A DNA stretch of 64,000 nt. Origin: Actinoplanes aureus. GTDB taxonomy: Bacteria; Actinomycetota; Actinomycetes; Mycobacteriales; Micromonosporaceae. Made by a program: the position numbers and the translations under genes. Numbering within the stretch: position 1 is the first letter of the stretch; the number at the start of each line of letters is the position of its first letter. The stretch is from the NCBI RefSeq assembly GCF_015704865.1, contig NZ_JADQTO010000018.1, positions 144,385 to 208,384 of the forward strand, read 5' to 3'. Below are positions 1 to 9,237 of this stretch, one piece after another. The notes below the pieces were generated by a model. The model did not search any database, was not told the origin of the DNA, and saw only the letters and a program-made list of their open reading frames with translations.

Positions 1-1434
1 CGACTGCGGCTCTGGTTCGACGCCGCCACGGTGCTCACCGGTGTCACCGTCCTCCTCTGGTACTTCGTGCTGGCCGGCGAGCTGAGTGGCAGGCAGGCCG
101 CCGACCGCTGGGGCGCTGCCGCCACCGCGGCCGTCATGCTGCTCGTCACGTTCGGCCTGCTCAAGCTGATCCTCAGCGGAACCGCGCCGTTCACCCGCAG
201 CGCTGGCGTGACCGGCAGTCTCGGGGTGACCGGCACCGCGTTGGCCGCACCGCTGACCACCGGGCTGCTCGGCGACCCGGGACCCCAGCTGATGATCGTC
301 GTCCAGTTGGTGCCCTGCCTCCTGCTCGCCTTCGCCCTGCGCCTGCAACTGCTCCAGCAGCCTCGCCTGGCCGAGCGGCAGAGCGGGGAGCCGGGACCAC
401 GCTCCAGCCGGTTGCCGTACCTTGCGGTGATCGCGACTCAGCTACTACTCGTGTTCTCGCTGCGGGAGGGCCGGATCGACCTGCGGGTGTGGGGTGTCGC
501 GATCGGCGCCGCGGCGATCACCGCGCTGGTGCTGGGCCGGCAGATCGCGGCATTGCGCGACAACGAGCGGCTGCTCGGTGAACTGGACGAGCAGAAGGAC
601 CGGTTCCGCGCACTGGTGCAGCACACCTCCGACCTCACGCTGGTCATCGACGGGACCAGCGCGATCAGTTACGCCAGTCCGGCGGCTGATCGGGTGCTCG
701 GGATACCGGCCGGGGAGCTGCTCGGCACCTCGCTGGCCGACCGTACGCACCCGGACGACTCCGCCGCGGTGGAGCTGCTGGCCGAGCAGCTCCGCGCCAA
801 TCCCGGGCTGGGAGTCACCACGCAGCTGCGGTGGCGCCACGCCGACGGGTCGTACCGGTGGATGGACATCGTCGTGACCGACCTGCGGCACAACCCCAGC
901 GTCGGTGGCCTGGTCCTGAACGCCCGGGACGTCACGGAGGCCCGGGTCCTGCACGACGAACTCCAGCGGCAGGCCACCCACGACCCGCTGACCGGGCTGG
1001 CCAACCGGGCGCTGCTGCAACGACGCCTGGCCGGAACGACCGCGCGGCTCAGCGTTTTGCTGATCGACCTGGACGGGTTCAAAGAGATCAACGACCGGCA
1101 CGGTCACCACGCCGGTGACGAGGTGCTCCAAGCGGTGGCCGCGCGCCTCACCGGGCGGCTGCGCGCGGGTGAGCTGGCCGCGCGGCTCGGCGGCGACGAG
1201 TTCGCCGTACTCCTGCCCGGTATCGAGGCGGCAGCGGCCGCGAAGCTCGCCGAGCAGATCACCGCGGTTCTGTCCGAGCCGATGCTGATCGCCGGTTCGT
1301 GGATGACGGTGGGCGCCAGCATCGGCGTCGCGACCGGTACGGCCCGGGACGACGACGGCCTGCTGCGTGCGGCCGACGCCGCCATGTACCGGCGAAAGAG
1401 CCGCCGCAAGGCGGTCGAGCCCGCGGCCCGGTGA
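1..1434 (+). CDS. Membrane-bound PAS-GGDEF diguanylate cyclase, 5' end outside window
   Basis: The reading frame is open from base 1. Its first visible residues align with the middle of the membrane region of the next gene, so the true start lies left of the window and the GTG at 31 is internal. What remains is several hydrophobic helices, a PAS domain ending in the characteristic NARDVTEAR, and a C-terminal GGDEF domain with an intact RLGGDEFAVL signature. The family makes cyclic di-GMP from two GTP at the inner face of the membrane. No EAL domain is present. It is a tandem paralogue of the two downstream genes and about 75 bases separate it from the next. It is probably unrelated to the PKS genes further right. 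Function is firm at family level; the input signal is unknown. Confidence 0.9.
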   Translation, partial: RLRLWFDAATVLTGVTVLLWYFVLAGELSGRQAADRWGAAATAAVMLLVTFGLLKLILSGTAPFTRSAGVTGSLGVTGTALAAPLTTGLLGDPGPQLMIVVQLVPCLLLAFALRLQLLQQPRLAERQSGEPGPRSSRLPYLAVIATQLLLVFSLREGRIDLRVWGVAIGAAAITALVLGRQIAALRDNERLLGELDEQKDRFRALVQHTSDLTLVIDGTSAISYASPAADRVLGIPAGELLGTSLADRTHPDDSAAVELLAEQLRANPGLGVTTQLRWRHADGSYRWMDIVVTDLRHNPSVGGLVLNARDVTEARVLHDELQRQATHDPLTGLANRALLQRRLAGTTARLSVLLIDLDGFKEINDRHGHHAGDEVLQAVAARLTGRLRAGELAARLGGDEFAVLLPGIEAAAAAKLAEQITAVLSEPMLIAGSWMTVGASIGVATGTARDDDGLLRAADAAMYRRKSRRKAVEPAAR

Positions 1435-1508
1435 TCCTCCGCGATTCACCGGCAGCTAACCCTCAAGGAGTCGAGATCCCGGCCGATGCGGGCGGAGTGG
1501 ATACCACC

Positions 1509-3371
1509 ATGACCGCGCCCGGCCGGGGCGCCCCGGTCCCGCTGCTGCGGGACCCGGTACTGGCCGGGCTCGCCGTGGCGGGCATCGTGCTCGTCGCCGG
1601 TTATGGGCTGGACCTCGGTTCCCCCCGCGCTCAGCTGCTGGCCGGCTGGCTGATCATGCCGGTGCTGGACCTGCTGATCTTCGTTTACGCCCGGCAGGCC
1701 GCGCGGGTGGCCACGGCCCGGCTGTGGCGCGCGCTGTCGGTGGCCGGCCTGCTCTTCTTCGCCGGTGACTCCTTCCAGCTGGCGATCACGATCGCCGACC
1801 CGGCCGCGGACCACCTGGTGTTCCACCCGTTGCAGACCGCCTCCGCGCTGACTGGGGCGCTCCTGGCGGTCGGCGCGGGGATGATCCATCCGACCGGCAG
1901 CTGGACGCGGCCGGCACGGATCCGGTTCGTGCTGGACACCGCGATCGTCACCAGTGCCGCGGCCGTGGTCGCCTGGTGCCTGATCACCCGGCCGGACCTG
2001 GCGGCGGCGGACCTCAACGACTTCTTCACCGCGGTCTTCGGCACCGGTCTGCTCCTGGCCGGCGTCTTCACGGTCGCGAAGATGATCCTGAGCGGGTCCA
2101 GCCCGATCGTGGCGCAGGCGGCCGGCCCGCTCATGGCGGCTGCCGCCGGACAGGGCCTGAGCAACGCGCTGCTGCCCAGCTCCGAGCTGGGCGACCTGGT
2201 CGGTGTGCAGATCCTGCTGGTGATCCTGCCGTGTCTGCTGGCCGCGGTCGCGGTGCGGATCCAGGTGCTGCGTCCGGCCGGGGCGGCGCGCGCACCCCGC
2301 CGGACCGGCTCGCGGCGGTACAGCGTGCTGCCGTACGCGGGCACCGTGACCAGCGTGATCACCCTGGTCATCGTGCTCGCCAGCAGCGGGCTCGGGCTCT
2401 CCGCCTGGGGTGCCCTCGCCGGTCTGCTGGTCAACGTCGGGCTGGTCGTGGCGCGCCAGCTGGTGGCGCTCGCCGAGAACAGCACGCTGCTGGTGCGCCT
2501 CGACGAGAGCCTGGCCGAGATCCGCCGCCGCGAGTTCCGCCTGGAGTCGCTGCTGCGGCACTCCTCGGACGTCACCACGATCATCGGTACCGACGGCTCC
2601 TTCGCCTACCTGAGCCCGGCCGTCGAGCGCATGCTCGGTGTGCCGGCGTCGACCGTGGTCGGCCGGCAGGTGCTCGACGCGATGCACGGCGACGACGCCC
2701 GGCGGCTCGGCGACGACCTGGCCCGGCTGCTCACCACGCCCGGCGCGGAGCTGACCTTCGAGGCCCGCGTGCGCAACACCGACGGGACGTGGCGCTGGCT
2801 GGAGGCGATCGCCGTCAATCTCGCCGACGAGCCCGGCATCGCCGGCGTCGTGATCAACGCCCGGGACGTCACCGAGGCCCGCGAGCTGCGGGAACGGCTG
2901 CGCTTCCAGGCGGGGCACGACACGCTGACCGGCCTGGCGAACCGCCGGCTCTTCGCCGACCGGATCCGCGAGGCGGGACGGGCGGCGGCAACCGCCGCGG
3001 TCCTGCTGGTCGACCTCAACCGCTTCAAACACATCAATGACACGTACGGGCACGCGACCGGCGACGCCGTGCTGAGGCACGTGGCCGACCGTCTCCGCGA
3101 GTGCGCCGGTCCCGCCGATCTGCCGGCCCGTCTGGGCGGCGACGAGTTCGCCGTGCTCGTCGGCGGCGACGATCCGGAGGCGGCCGGCCGGCTCGCGGCC
3201 GGCTTCCGGCAGGCACTCGCCGCGCCGTTCCGGATCGACGGTCACAACCTGACCGTGAGCGCGAGCGTGGGCCTCGCGACCGGTCCGGCAACCGACCCCG
3301 GCCACCTGCTGCACGTCGCCGACCTGCGAATGTACGAGGAGAAGCAGCGATCGCAGGCGTGGGCGACATGA
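1509..3371 (+). CDS. Membrane-bound PAS-GGDEF diguanylate cyclase
   Basis: 620 residues from the ATG at 1509; an in-frame GTG at 1497 is a possible alternative. The ATG is preceded by GGAG at about 1494-1497. The N-terminal half (to about residue 330) is a bundle of hydrophobic segments without a recognised sensor name. It is followed by a short coiled linker, a PAS domain (about 345-465, ending NARDVTEAR) and a GGDEF domain (about 475-620) with RLGGDEFAVL. The expected role is c-di-GMP synthesis at the membrane. It shares the whole domain plan with the upstream gene, so the two are recent duplicates. Its stop overlaps the next start as ATGA, which implies translational coupling. No EAL domain is present. 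Confidence 0.9.
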   Translation: MTAPGRGAPVPLLRDPVLAGLAVAGIVLVAGYGLDLGSPRAQLLAGWLIMPVLDLLIFVYARQAARVATARLWRALSVAGLLFFAGDSFQLAITIADPAADHLVFHPLQTASALTGALLAVGAGMIHPTGSWTRPARIRFVLDTAIVTSAAAVVAWCLITRPDLAAADLNDFFTAVFGTGLLLAGVFTVAKMILSGSSPIVAQAAGPLMAAAAGQGLSNALLPSSELGDLVGVQILLVILPCLLAAVAVRIQVLRPAGAARAPRRTGSRRYSVLPYAGTVTSVITLVIVLASSGLGLSAWGALAGLLVNVGLVVARQLVALAENSTLLVRLDESLAEIRRREFRLESLLRHSSDVTTIIGTDGSFAYLSPAVERMLGVPASTVVGRQVLDAMHGDDARRLGDDLARLLTTPGAELTFEARVRNTDGTWRWLEAIAVNLADEPGIAGVVINARDVTEARELRERLRFQAGHDTLTGLANRRLFADRIREAGRAAATAAVLLVDLNRFKHINDTYGHATGDAVLRHVADRLRECAGPADLPARLGGDEFAVLVGGDDPEAAGRLAAGFRQALAAPFRIDGHNLTVSASVGLATGPATDPGHLLHVADLRMYEEKQRSQAWAT

Positions 3372-5701
3372 CATCCGCTACGCCGGAGGCACCGCTGCCC
3401 GATCAGGTCGGCATGGACGCGGGTACCCACGCACCCTGGCGCTACGTCGCGGCCACCGCCGTCGTCGCCCTCCTCGGCGTGCTCTGGTACGCCTGGTGGA
3501 CGGCAACCGGCGCCGGACCGCTCGCCCTCTGCTACGTCTTCATGCCGGTGGGCTGTGCGATGAGCGCCCTCGCCGTCTCCGCCCTGTGCCGCAGCGGCCG
3601 GCTCGGCCCGGTGGCCCGCCGGTTCTGGCGGTGGCTCGGCGTCGGCAGCCTCTGCCTGACCGGCGGATACAGCCTGCTCGCCGCCGCCGCGTTCGCCGCC
3701 AGCTCCGGGTTCCCGCCGATGCCGCTCGCCGGCGCTCTGCTGGTCTGTGCCGGCGTGCTCGCCGCGATCTACGCCGTGGTCCGGGTGCCGCTCGGCGTGA
3801 TCAGCCCGTCCGAGCGGGTCAGGCAATGGCTGGACCGCGGCATCGCGTTCCTCGGCTGCACCGCCGTGCTCTGGCACTTCGGGCTCGCCCCGCTGATCTG
3901 GTCGCCCGACCCGTGGAGTCCGTCGTTCACGGTGATGATCCTGCTGGCGTTCCTGCTCGCCGCGGGCGGCATCACGAAGGTCTCCTACCTCGGCGCCGGC
4001 CCGGTCGACCGGGTCGCGGTACGGCTGGTCGCCGCGACCGGTCTATGCGCGGCCGCGGTGGCGGTGCTGGCCGTGCGGGGCAGCCACGAGACGGCGATCC
4101 TGCTGGCGCAGGCGGTCATCCTGCCGGCCGCGCCGCTGCTGCTCACGCTCGCCGTCCGCTGCCAGTGGAACAGCACCGGCCGCCCGTCGCGGCAGGCCAA
4201 CACCTGGCTGCCGTACCTGGCGGTGGCGGCGGTCGACGTCCCGGTGATCGATGTGCTGTCCCACCCGGCGGGGAAGGAGGCGAGTATCGTCGCCCTCTCC
4301 GCCGTGGTGGTGACCGGCCTGGTCCTGGTCCGGCAGTACGTGGTGTTGCGGGAGAACACCCGGCTGCTGCGGGAGAAGCGGGCGTCCGAGGAGCGGCTGC
4401 GGTTCGAGGCGACCCATGACGCCCTGACCGGCCTGGCCAACCGCGCGCTGTTCCGCGACTGGCTGGCGGTCACGTTGCGCTCCGGCGACGCCACCGTGCT
4501 CCTGGTCGATCTGGACGACTTCAAGACGGTCAACGACTCGCTCGGACACGACGTCGGCGACGAACTGCTGGTGGCGTTCGCCGAGACGCTGCGCGCCGCG
4601 GTCGGCGACGACGGGCGCGTGGTACGCCTCGGCGGCGACGAGTTCGCCGTCCTGACCACCGGCCCCGGCGGCGAGGCCCTGGCGGGGCGGATCATGGCCG
4701 CGTTCCGTGACCCGATCAGCGCACACCGGCTGCTCGTGCGTGCCAGCGTGGGAATCGCCTCGGCGCCGGCCGGCACCGCCGTGAGCAGCCTGCTGCGCGA
4801 CGCCGACGTGGCGATGTACACCGCCAAGCAGCGCGGAAAGGCCAACTGGGTCCGGTACGCCACCGGTATGGAGAAGCCGCTCGTGGCACACGCCCAGATC
4901 GGTGGTGACCTGCGCCGGGCGCTGGACGCGGGCGAGTTCCGCCTGGTCTACCAGCCGCTGGTGGAGCTCCGCACCCGCCGGGTGATCGGCGTCGAGGCGC
5001 TGGTCCGCTGGATGCACCCGGAGCGGGGCATGGTCTCGCCGGCCGAGTTCATCCCGGCCGCCGAGCGTACCGGCCTCATCGTGCCGCTGGGCCGGTTCGT
5101 GCTGCGCGAAACCTGCCGGCAGTCGGCCGCGTGGCTCGCCGAGTTCGGGCCGGACGTGTTCCAGAAGGCGGGCCCCAACGTCTCGGTGCGGCAACTGCAC
5201 GACCCGGAGTTCGTGGCGGAGGTGCGGGCCGCGCTCGCCGACAGCGGGTTTCCGGCGGAACGGCTGATCCTGGAGCTCACCGAGTCGGCGGTGCTGCGTG
5301 GCCCGCAGGTCTCCCGGGCGCTGCACGAGCTGAACGCCCTGGGCGTACGGCTGGCGCTCGACGACTTCGGCACCGGTGAGTCGTCGCTCAGCCTGCTGCG
5401 GGCGTTCCCGGCCGCCATCGTGAAGCTCGACAAGTCGTTCGTCGACGGCATCGAGCTGGACGAACCGGGCACGGCGGCGGCCGACGCCCGGCAGGCGGTG
5501 GCCCGGGCCGTCGTCCAGCTCTCCGGTGCGCTCGGGCTGGACACCGTCGCCGAGGGCATCGAGAACGAGGAGCAGGCGCAGCGGCTGATGCGCCTCGGCT
5601 ACACCACCGGTCAGGGGTATCACCTGGGGCGGCCGATGGAGGCCGAGCAGATCACCCGGCTGCTCGCCGCTCAGCGGGACCTGATCGCGGCCGCCGCCTG
5701 A
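3368..5701 (+). CDS. Membrane GGDEF-EAL dual-domain protein
   Basis: 777 residues from the ATG that overlaps the upstream stop (ATGA). An N-terminal membrane region related to the two upstream paralogues is followed directly by GGDEF (about 345-505, RLGGDEFAVL intact) without a PAS domain. An EAL phosphodiesterase domain follows (about 520-770). The EAL part keeps EALVRW, the LELTES motif, LDDFGTG, KLDKSF, AEGIE and GQGYHLGRP, so the metal- and substrate-binding residues look complete. The protein may therefore both make and break c-di-GMP, or use one domain as a regulator; sequence alone does not settle which. It closes a three-gene c-di-GMP operon, as the next gene is separate and differently oriented in function. 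Confidence 0.9.
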   Translation: MTSATPEAPLPDQVGMDAGTHAPWRYVAATAVVALLGVLWYAWWTATGAGPLALCYVFMPVGCAMSALAVSALCRSGRLGPVARRFWRWLGVGSLCLTGGYSLLAAAAFAASSGFPPMPLAGALLVCAGVLAAIYAVVRVPLGVISPSERVRQWLDRGIAFLGCTAVLWHFGLAPLIWSPDPWSPSFTVMILLAFLLAAGGITKVSYLGAGPVDRVAVRLVAATGLCAAAVAVLAVRGSHETAILLAQAVILPAAPLLLTLAVRCQWNSTGRPSRQANTWLPYLAVAAVDVPVIDVLSHPAGKEASIVALSAVVVTGLVLVRQYVVLRENTRLLREKRASEERLRFEATHDALTGLANRALFRDWLAVTLRSGDATVLLVDLDDFKTVNDSLGHDVGDELLVAFAETLRAAVGDDGRVVRLGGDEFAVLTTGPGGEALAGRIMAAFRDPISAHRLLVRASVGIASAPAGTAVSSLLRDADVAMYTAKQRGKANWVRYATGMEKPLVAHAQIGGDLRRALDAGEFRLVYQPLVELRTRRVIGVEALVRWMHPERGMVSPAEFIPAAERTGLIVPLGRFVLRETCRQSAAWLAEFGPDVFQKAGPNVSVRQLHDPEFVAEVRAALADSGFPAERLILELTESAVLRGPQVSRALHELNALGVRLALDDFGTGESSLSLLRAFPAAIVKLDKSFVDGIELDEPGTAAADARQAVARAVVQLSGALGLDTVAEGIENEEQAQRLMRLGYTTGQGYHLGRPMEAEQITRLLAAQRDLIAAAA

Positions 5702-5731
5702 CCCGCTGCTGATGATCATGAGCCGTTTGGC

Positions 5732-6205
5732 ATGCTCGCGAGACCAGTGGGCAGAATCTGGGTCATGACGGGGTGGCTGATGCGACGTCCACCGGCCATC
5801 GATGAGGAGCTGGCCCGATGGACGCTCGCCGAGGCGCCGGAGTTGCGTTCCCTGCGCGCCGCGTTGCGGCGTGTCGTCATGAACCAGACGCCGGCTGCGA
5901 CGGATCCTCAGGATCTCGCCGAGCGACTCGTCATCGTCGCCACCGAGCTGGCCGGGAACGCGCTTCGCCATGGTCGCCCTCCGGCCGTCGTCGTCCTGCA
6001 ACGGGCGAACGGCAGGCTGGTCATCGACGTCCTCGACACCGGCCCGGTCTCCGGACCGGTGGTCGACGACCGGCGTCCGGCCGGCGAGGGTGGGCTGGGA
6101 CTGGTGATGGTCGGACGCCTCGCCGAGGACGTGGGCTGGTATCCCACCGATGAGGGCAAGCGGGTCTGGGCCACGTTCTCGCTGACCGGTACGGCGCCGC
6201 TGTAG
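5732..6205 (+). CDS. Anti-sigma-factor-like ATP-binding protein (HATPase_c_2)
   Basis: 157 residues from 5732; ATG codons at 5765 and 5780 are equally possible starts and none has a convincing ribosome site. A single histidine-kinase-like ATPase fold is visible: an N-box (ATELAGNALRHG), a G1-like LDTG and a GLGLVMVGRLA segment. There is no phospho-acceptor domain. This is the RsbW/SpoIIAB-like class that actinobacteria use to hold sigma factors or anti-anti-sigma proteins in check through phosphorylation. A histidine kinase and, on the other strand, an RsbU-type phosphatase lie next to it, which fits a partner-switching signalling group. The sigma factor or antagonist it binds is not in the window. 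Confidence 0.75.
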   Translation: MLARPVGRIWVMTGWLMRRPPAIDEELARWTLAEAPELRSLRAALRRVVMNQTPAATDPQDLAERLVIVATELAGNALRHGRPPAVVVLQRANGRLVIDVLDTGPVSGPVVDDRRPAGEGGLGLVMVGRLAEDVGWYPTDEGKRVWATFSLTGTAPL

Positions 6206-6301
6206 AGAGAAGTGCCAGCTGGCAGGGCGTATCAGCGGTACCGTGGTTCGGCGGCGGCCGCCCGTTTGCGCAGGAGTCACCGCACGGGGAGGAGGGCCGC
6301 C

Positions 6302-7915
6302 GTGCAGCCGGTTGGGGATCGAATCAGTTGCGGGCAACGAGTCCTCGGTGACCCGCAGCGGGTGCTCGCGGTGGCGTTGCAGGCCTACGTGGCGATCAAC
6401 GAAGCCGGCCGGGTGGTGGCGTGGAATCCGGCGGCACAGGCGACGTTCGGGTACTGCCTCGACGAGGCGTGCGGGGAAGACCTGGCCGAGCTGATCATTC
6501 CGCCGCAGTTCCGGCGGGCGCACCGGGCCGGACTGGCGCGGGTGGCGGCCGGCGGACCCGGCCGGGCGCTGGGGCGGCGGCTGGAGTTGATCGCGGTGCA
6601 CCGCGATGGGCACGAGTTCCCGATCGAGCTGATGCTCACGGTCACCCAGGAGCCGATCGGGACGGTGTTCCACGCGTTCGCCCGGGACGTGACGGTCACC
6701 CAGCGGGTCAGCCGGTTCACCAAGGTCGAGGCCGCGGTCTCCCGTGGCCTGGCCGAGGCTGCTTCCAGCAGCGAGGCGGCCGCCCGGGTCGCCGAGGCAC
6801 TCGGGGTGCGGATGGGCTGGCCGGTGGCGGAGTTGTGGCTGGCCGACGAGCAGCGCCAGATGATCTCCTGTGTGGCCCGGCACACCGGCGCCGGGCTGCG
6901 GCTCGGCCCGTTCGCCATCGACGAGCTGGAACCCGGCGTGGGCCTGCCCGGACGGGTCTATCAGCAAGCCGTCCCGGACTGGATTCCCGATCTGGCGGCC
7001 GACACCGCCTCGTTCCGCAGCCGCGCGGCTGCCCGCGCCGGGCTGCACGTGGCGATCGGCGTACCGATCTCGGCCGGCGGCCACGCGCTGGGCGCGCTGT
7101 GTGTCTACGGCGACCGCATCGAGGACCCGGAAGAGACCCTCACCGCGTTGCTGGGCGGTCTGGCCGCCCAGATCGGCCAGTACCTGGAACGGCGACGCGC
7201 CGAGGAGCTGACCGTGGAGCTGGCCAGGACCAAGGACGAGTTCCTGGCACTGGTCACGCACGAACTCCGCAACCCGCTGTCGGTGATCACCGGTGCCACG
7301 ATGCTGCTGGAGGAGGATCTGAGCACGGCCTGCCCCGAGCTGCTCGACCAGGTGCGTACGATCGCCCGCAACGCGCAGCGGCTCACCGTGATCGCCGAGG
7401 ATCTGCTCGACCTGGCCCGGCTGGAGTCCGGTCATCTCGCCATCAACCCCGGCCACACCGACCTCGGCATGATCATCGACGACTCGGTGCGTTCCCTCGC
7501 GGGCGCCGCCCGTGACAAGGGCCTGACGCTCACCGTGCTGATGCCCGGCGACGTCGAGATACACGCCGACGAGCACCGGCTGCGACAGGTCGCCGACAAC
7601 CTGCTGTCGAACGCGATCAAGTACACCCCGGCCGGCGGCCAGGTCACCATCACCGTCGAAACCGACAGCAAAGACGTCCGATGGACCATCGCCGACACCG
7701 GTATCGGCGTCCCCGCGGGCGAGCGGCAACACCTGTTCCGCCGCTTCTACCGGGCCTCCACCGCGGTGGAACGCTGTATCCCGGGCACCGGGCTCGGCCT
7801 GGTGATCACCCGCGCCATCGTCGAACAGCACCAGGGAACCATCAGCCTGGCCGACACCACCGGGCCCGGCACCACCTTCCTGATCCGGCTACCGCGCAAG
7901 CCCACACCGGCGTGA
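6302..7915 (+). CDS. PAS-GAF sensor histidine kinase
   Basis: 537 residues. The GTG at 6302 is chosen because a strong GGAGGAGG lies about eight bases upstream; the open frame extends further left without one. Domain order is PAS (about 15-125), GAF (about 150-295), HisKA with H-box residues THELRNPLS (about 315-380), and HATPase_c (about 420-535) with N-box DNLLSNAIKYTP, DTGIGVP and GTGLGLVIT. No transmembrane helix is evident, so it should be a cytosolic kinase sensing through PAS/GAF. No response regulator gene is adjacent, so it is an orphan kinase in this window. It converges on the PP2C gene, whose stop is 18 bases away on the other strand. Confidence 0.9.
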   Translation: MQPVGDRISCGQRVLGDPQRVLAVALQAYVAINEAGRVVAWNPAAQATFGYCLDEACGEDLAELIIPPQFRRAHRAGLARVAAGGPGRALGRRLELIAVHRDGHEFPIELMLTVTQEPIGTVFHAFARDVTVTQRVSRFTKVEAAVSRGLAEAASSSEAAARVAEALGVRMGWPVAELWLADEQRQMISCVARHTGAGLRLGPFAIDELEPGVGLPGRVYQQAVPDWIPDLAADTASFRSRAAARAGLHVAIGVPISAGGHALGALCVYGDRIEDPEETLTALLGGLAAQIGQYLERRRAEELTVELARTKDEFLALVTHELRNPLSVITGATMLLEEDLSTACPELLDQVRTIARNAQRLTVIAEDLLDLARLESGHLAINPGHTDLGMIIDDSVRSLAGAARDKGLTLTVLMPGDVEIHADEHRLRQVADNLLSNAIKYTPAGGQVTITVETDSKDVRWTIADTGIGVPAGERQHLFRRFYRASTAVERCIPGTGLGLVITRAIVEQHQGTISLADTTGPGTTFLIRLPRKPTPA

Positions 7916-7933
7916 CCAGCGAATACGCCGGCT

Positions 7934-9097
7934 TCAGTCGATCAGGGGCACGCTGATGGCCATGACGGCGATGTCGTCCTCGAGGCCGTCGCCGAAGGCG
8001 TCGAGCAGGTCGATCAAGGCGTCGATGACGGTGGCCGCGTCCGCCGGGGCGAGGGCGTTCGCGAAGCCGGCGACGGCGTCGATCCCGAAGCGACGGTCGG
8101 TGTGCCGGCTGTCACTGGTCCGGGCCTCGACGATGCCGTCGGTGTAGAGCAGGAGGGTGTCGCCCGGCTTCGCCGTCAGAACGGTGTTGGTGTAGGTGGA
8201 GTCCGGGAACACGCCGACGAGGCGGCCTTTGGTCACGTGGTGTTCCGCGGTGCCATCGGCGCGCAGCAGGAGCGGTTCCGGATGTCCTCCGCTGGCGATC
8301 ACCGCGCGGAAACCGTCCGGCGCAAGGGTGAGGATGCCGAACACCACGGTGCAATAGCGGGCGTCCCGGCGGTACTCCTGGTAGAGGACCTCGTTGAGGT
8401 TGTGCAGGACGGCGGCCGGGTCCGGGTCGTAGACCGCGGCGGCGCGCAGCGTGTATCGGGCGAGAGCCGTTACGGCGGCCGCGTCGACGCCTTTGCCACT
8501 GACGTCGCCGAGGAAGAATCCCCAGCGGCCGTCGTTGAGCGGGAACAGGTCGTAGAAGTCGCCGCCGACCTCATCGATGGAGGCCATCCGATAGTGGGCC
8601 GCGGTCTGCAGACCGGGCGGTGTCTGCAGCACCGACGGGAGCAGGCTGCGTTGCAGGTCGGAGACCAGATGGCGGAGGCGTTCGCTCTCGCGTTCGGCGG
8701 CCTGGCGGGCGTGCAGGAGTTCCTGCTCGTAGGCGCGGCGTTCGCGGCCGTCGAAGACGATGATGCGGATCCGCTGGGGATGGCCGTCGCTCCCGGTTTC
8801 CACGATGGCGCTCATCAAGGCGAGGAAGGGGCTGCCGTCCGCCGTACGCAGGTTCAGCGCGATGCCGGTGATCTCACCCTGGATGGTGAGCAGGGGCGCC
8901 AGATGGGTCTCGTAGTAGATCCGGGCGCCCACGGTGAGGATGTCGCCGAACTTCCCGCGCCCGACGAGTGCGTCTCGCGGGTAGCCGAGCCAGCCGAGGA
9001 GGGTGGTGTTGACCCTCGTGATGGTGCCGTCCGGCGACAGGGTCAGGTTGCCGCAGAGTGCGTTCTCGTAAAGGTCGTCGGCGCTGTCGTCGAGCAA
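7934..9097 (-). CDS. PAS-PP2C (RsbU/SpoIIE-type) serine phosphatase
   Basis: 387 residues from a TTG start; AAGG lies about ten bases upstream and no ATG or GTG fits the beginning of the PAS domain better. An N-terminal PAS domain (about 5-125) is followed by a coiled segment and a PP2C/SpoIIE domain (about 165-385). That domain has the acidic metal motifs VGGDFYDLF, GDVSGKG, the SGGHPEPLL stretch and LLYTDGIVEA. These phosphatases dephosphorylate anti-anti-sigma factors. With the nearby RsbW-like ATPase gene this suggests a small partner-switch module, although no STAS-domain antagonist is visible here. The start is uncertain; the family call is secure. Confidence 0.88.
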   Translation of the reverse strand: MLDDSADDLYENALCGNLTLSPDGTITRVNTTLLGWLGYPRDALVGRGKFGDILTVGARIYYETHLAPLLTIQGEITGIALNLRTADGSPFLALMSAIVETGSDGHPQRIRIIVFDGRERRAYEQELLHARQAAERESERLRHLVSDLQRSLLPSVLQTPPGLQTAAHYRMASIDEVGGDFYDLFPLNDGRWGFFLGDVSGKGVDAAAVTALARYTLRAAAVYDPDPAAVLHNLNEVLYQEYRRDARYCTVVFGILTLAPDGFRAVIASGGHPEPLLLRADGTAEHHVTKGRLVGVFPDSTYTNTVLTAKPGDTLLLYTDGIVEARTSDSRHTDRRFGIDAVAGFANALAPADAATVIDALIDLLDAFGDGLEDDIAVMAISVPLID

Positions 9098-9237
9098 TGC
9101 GGTGAGACCTTGCCTTCGTCGTGTTCGACGGCCGGGTCGGTCGCGGTGCGCGTGACCTGTCGCGACGGTGCTCAGCCTGGGCGGATCAGATCAGACTATC
9201 TCGCTCTCCGGGCCGGGCGGGGCCAGGACCTCCTCGA

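Noticed and set aside
4043..7831. Minus-strand frame of about 1260 codons across the GGDEF-EAL, ATPase and kinase genes
   Set aside because: Spans three recognisable plus-strand genes and encodes low-complexity composition only.
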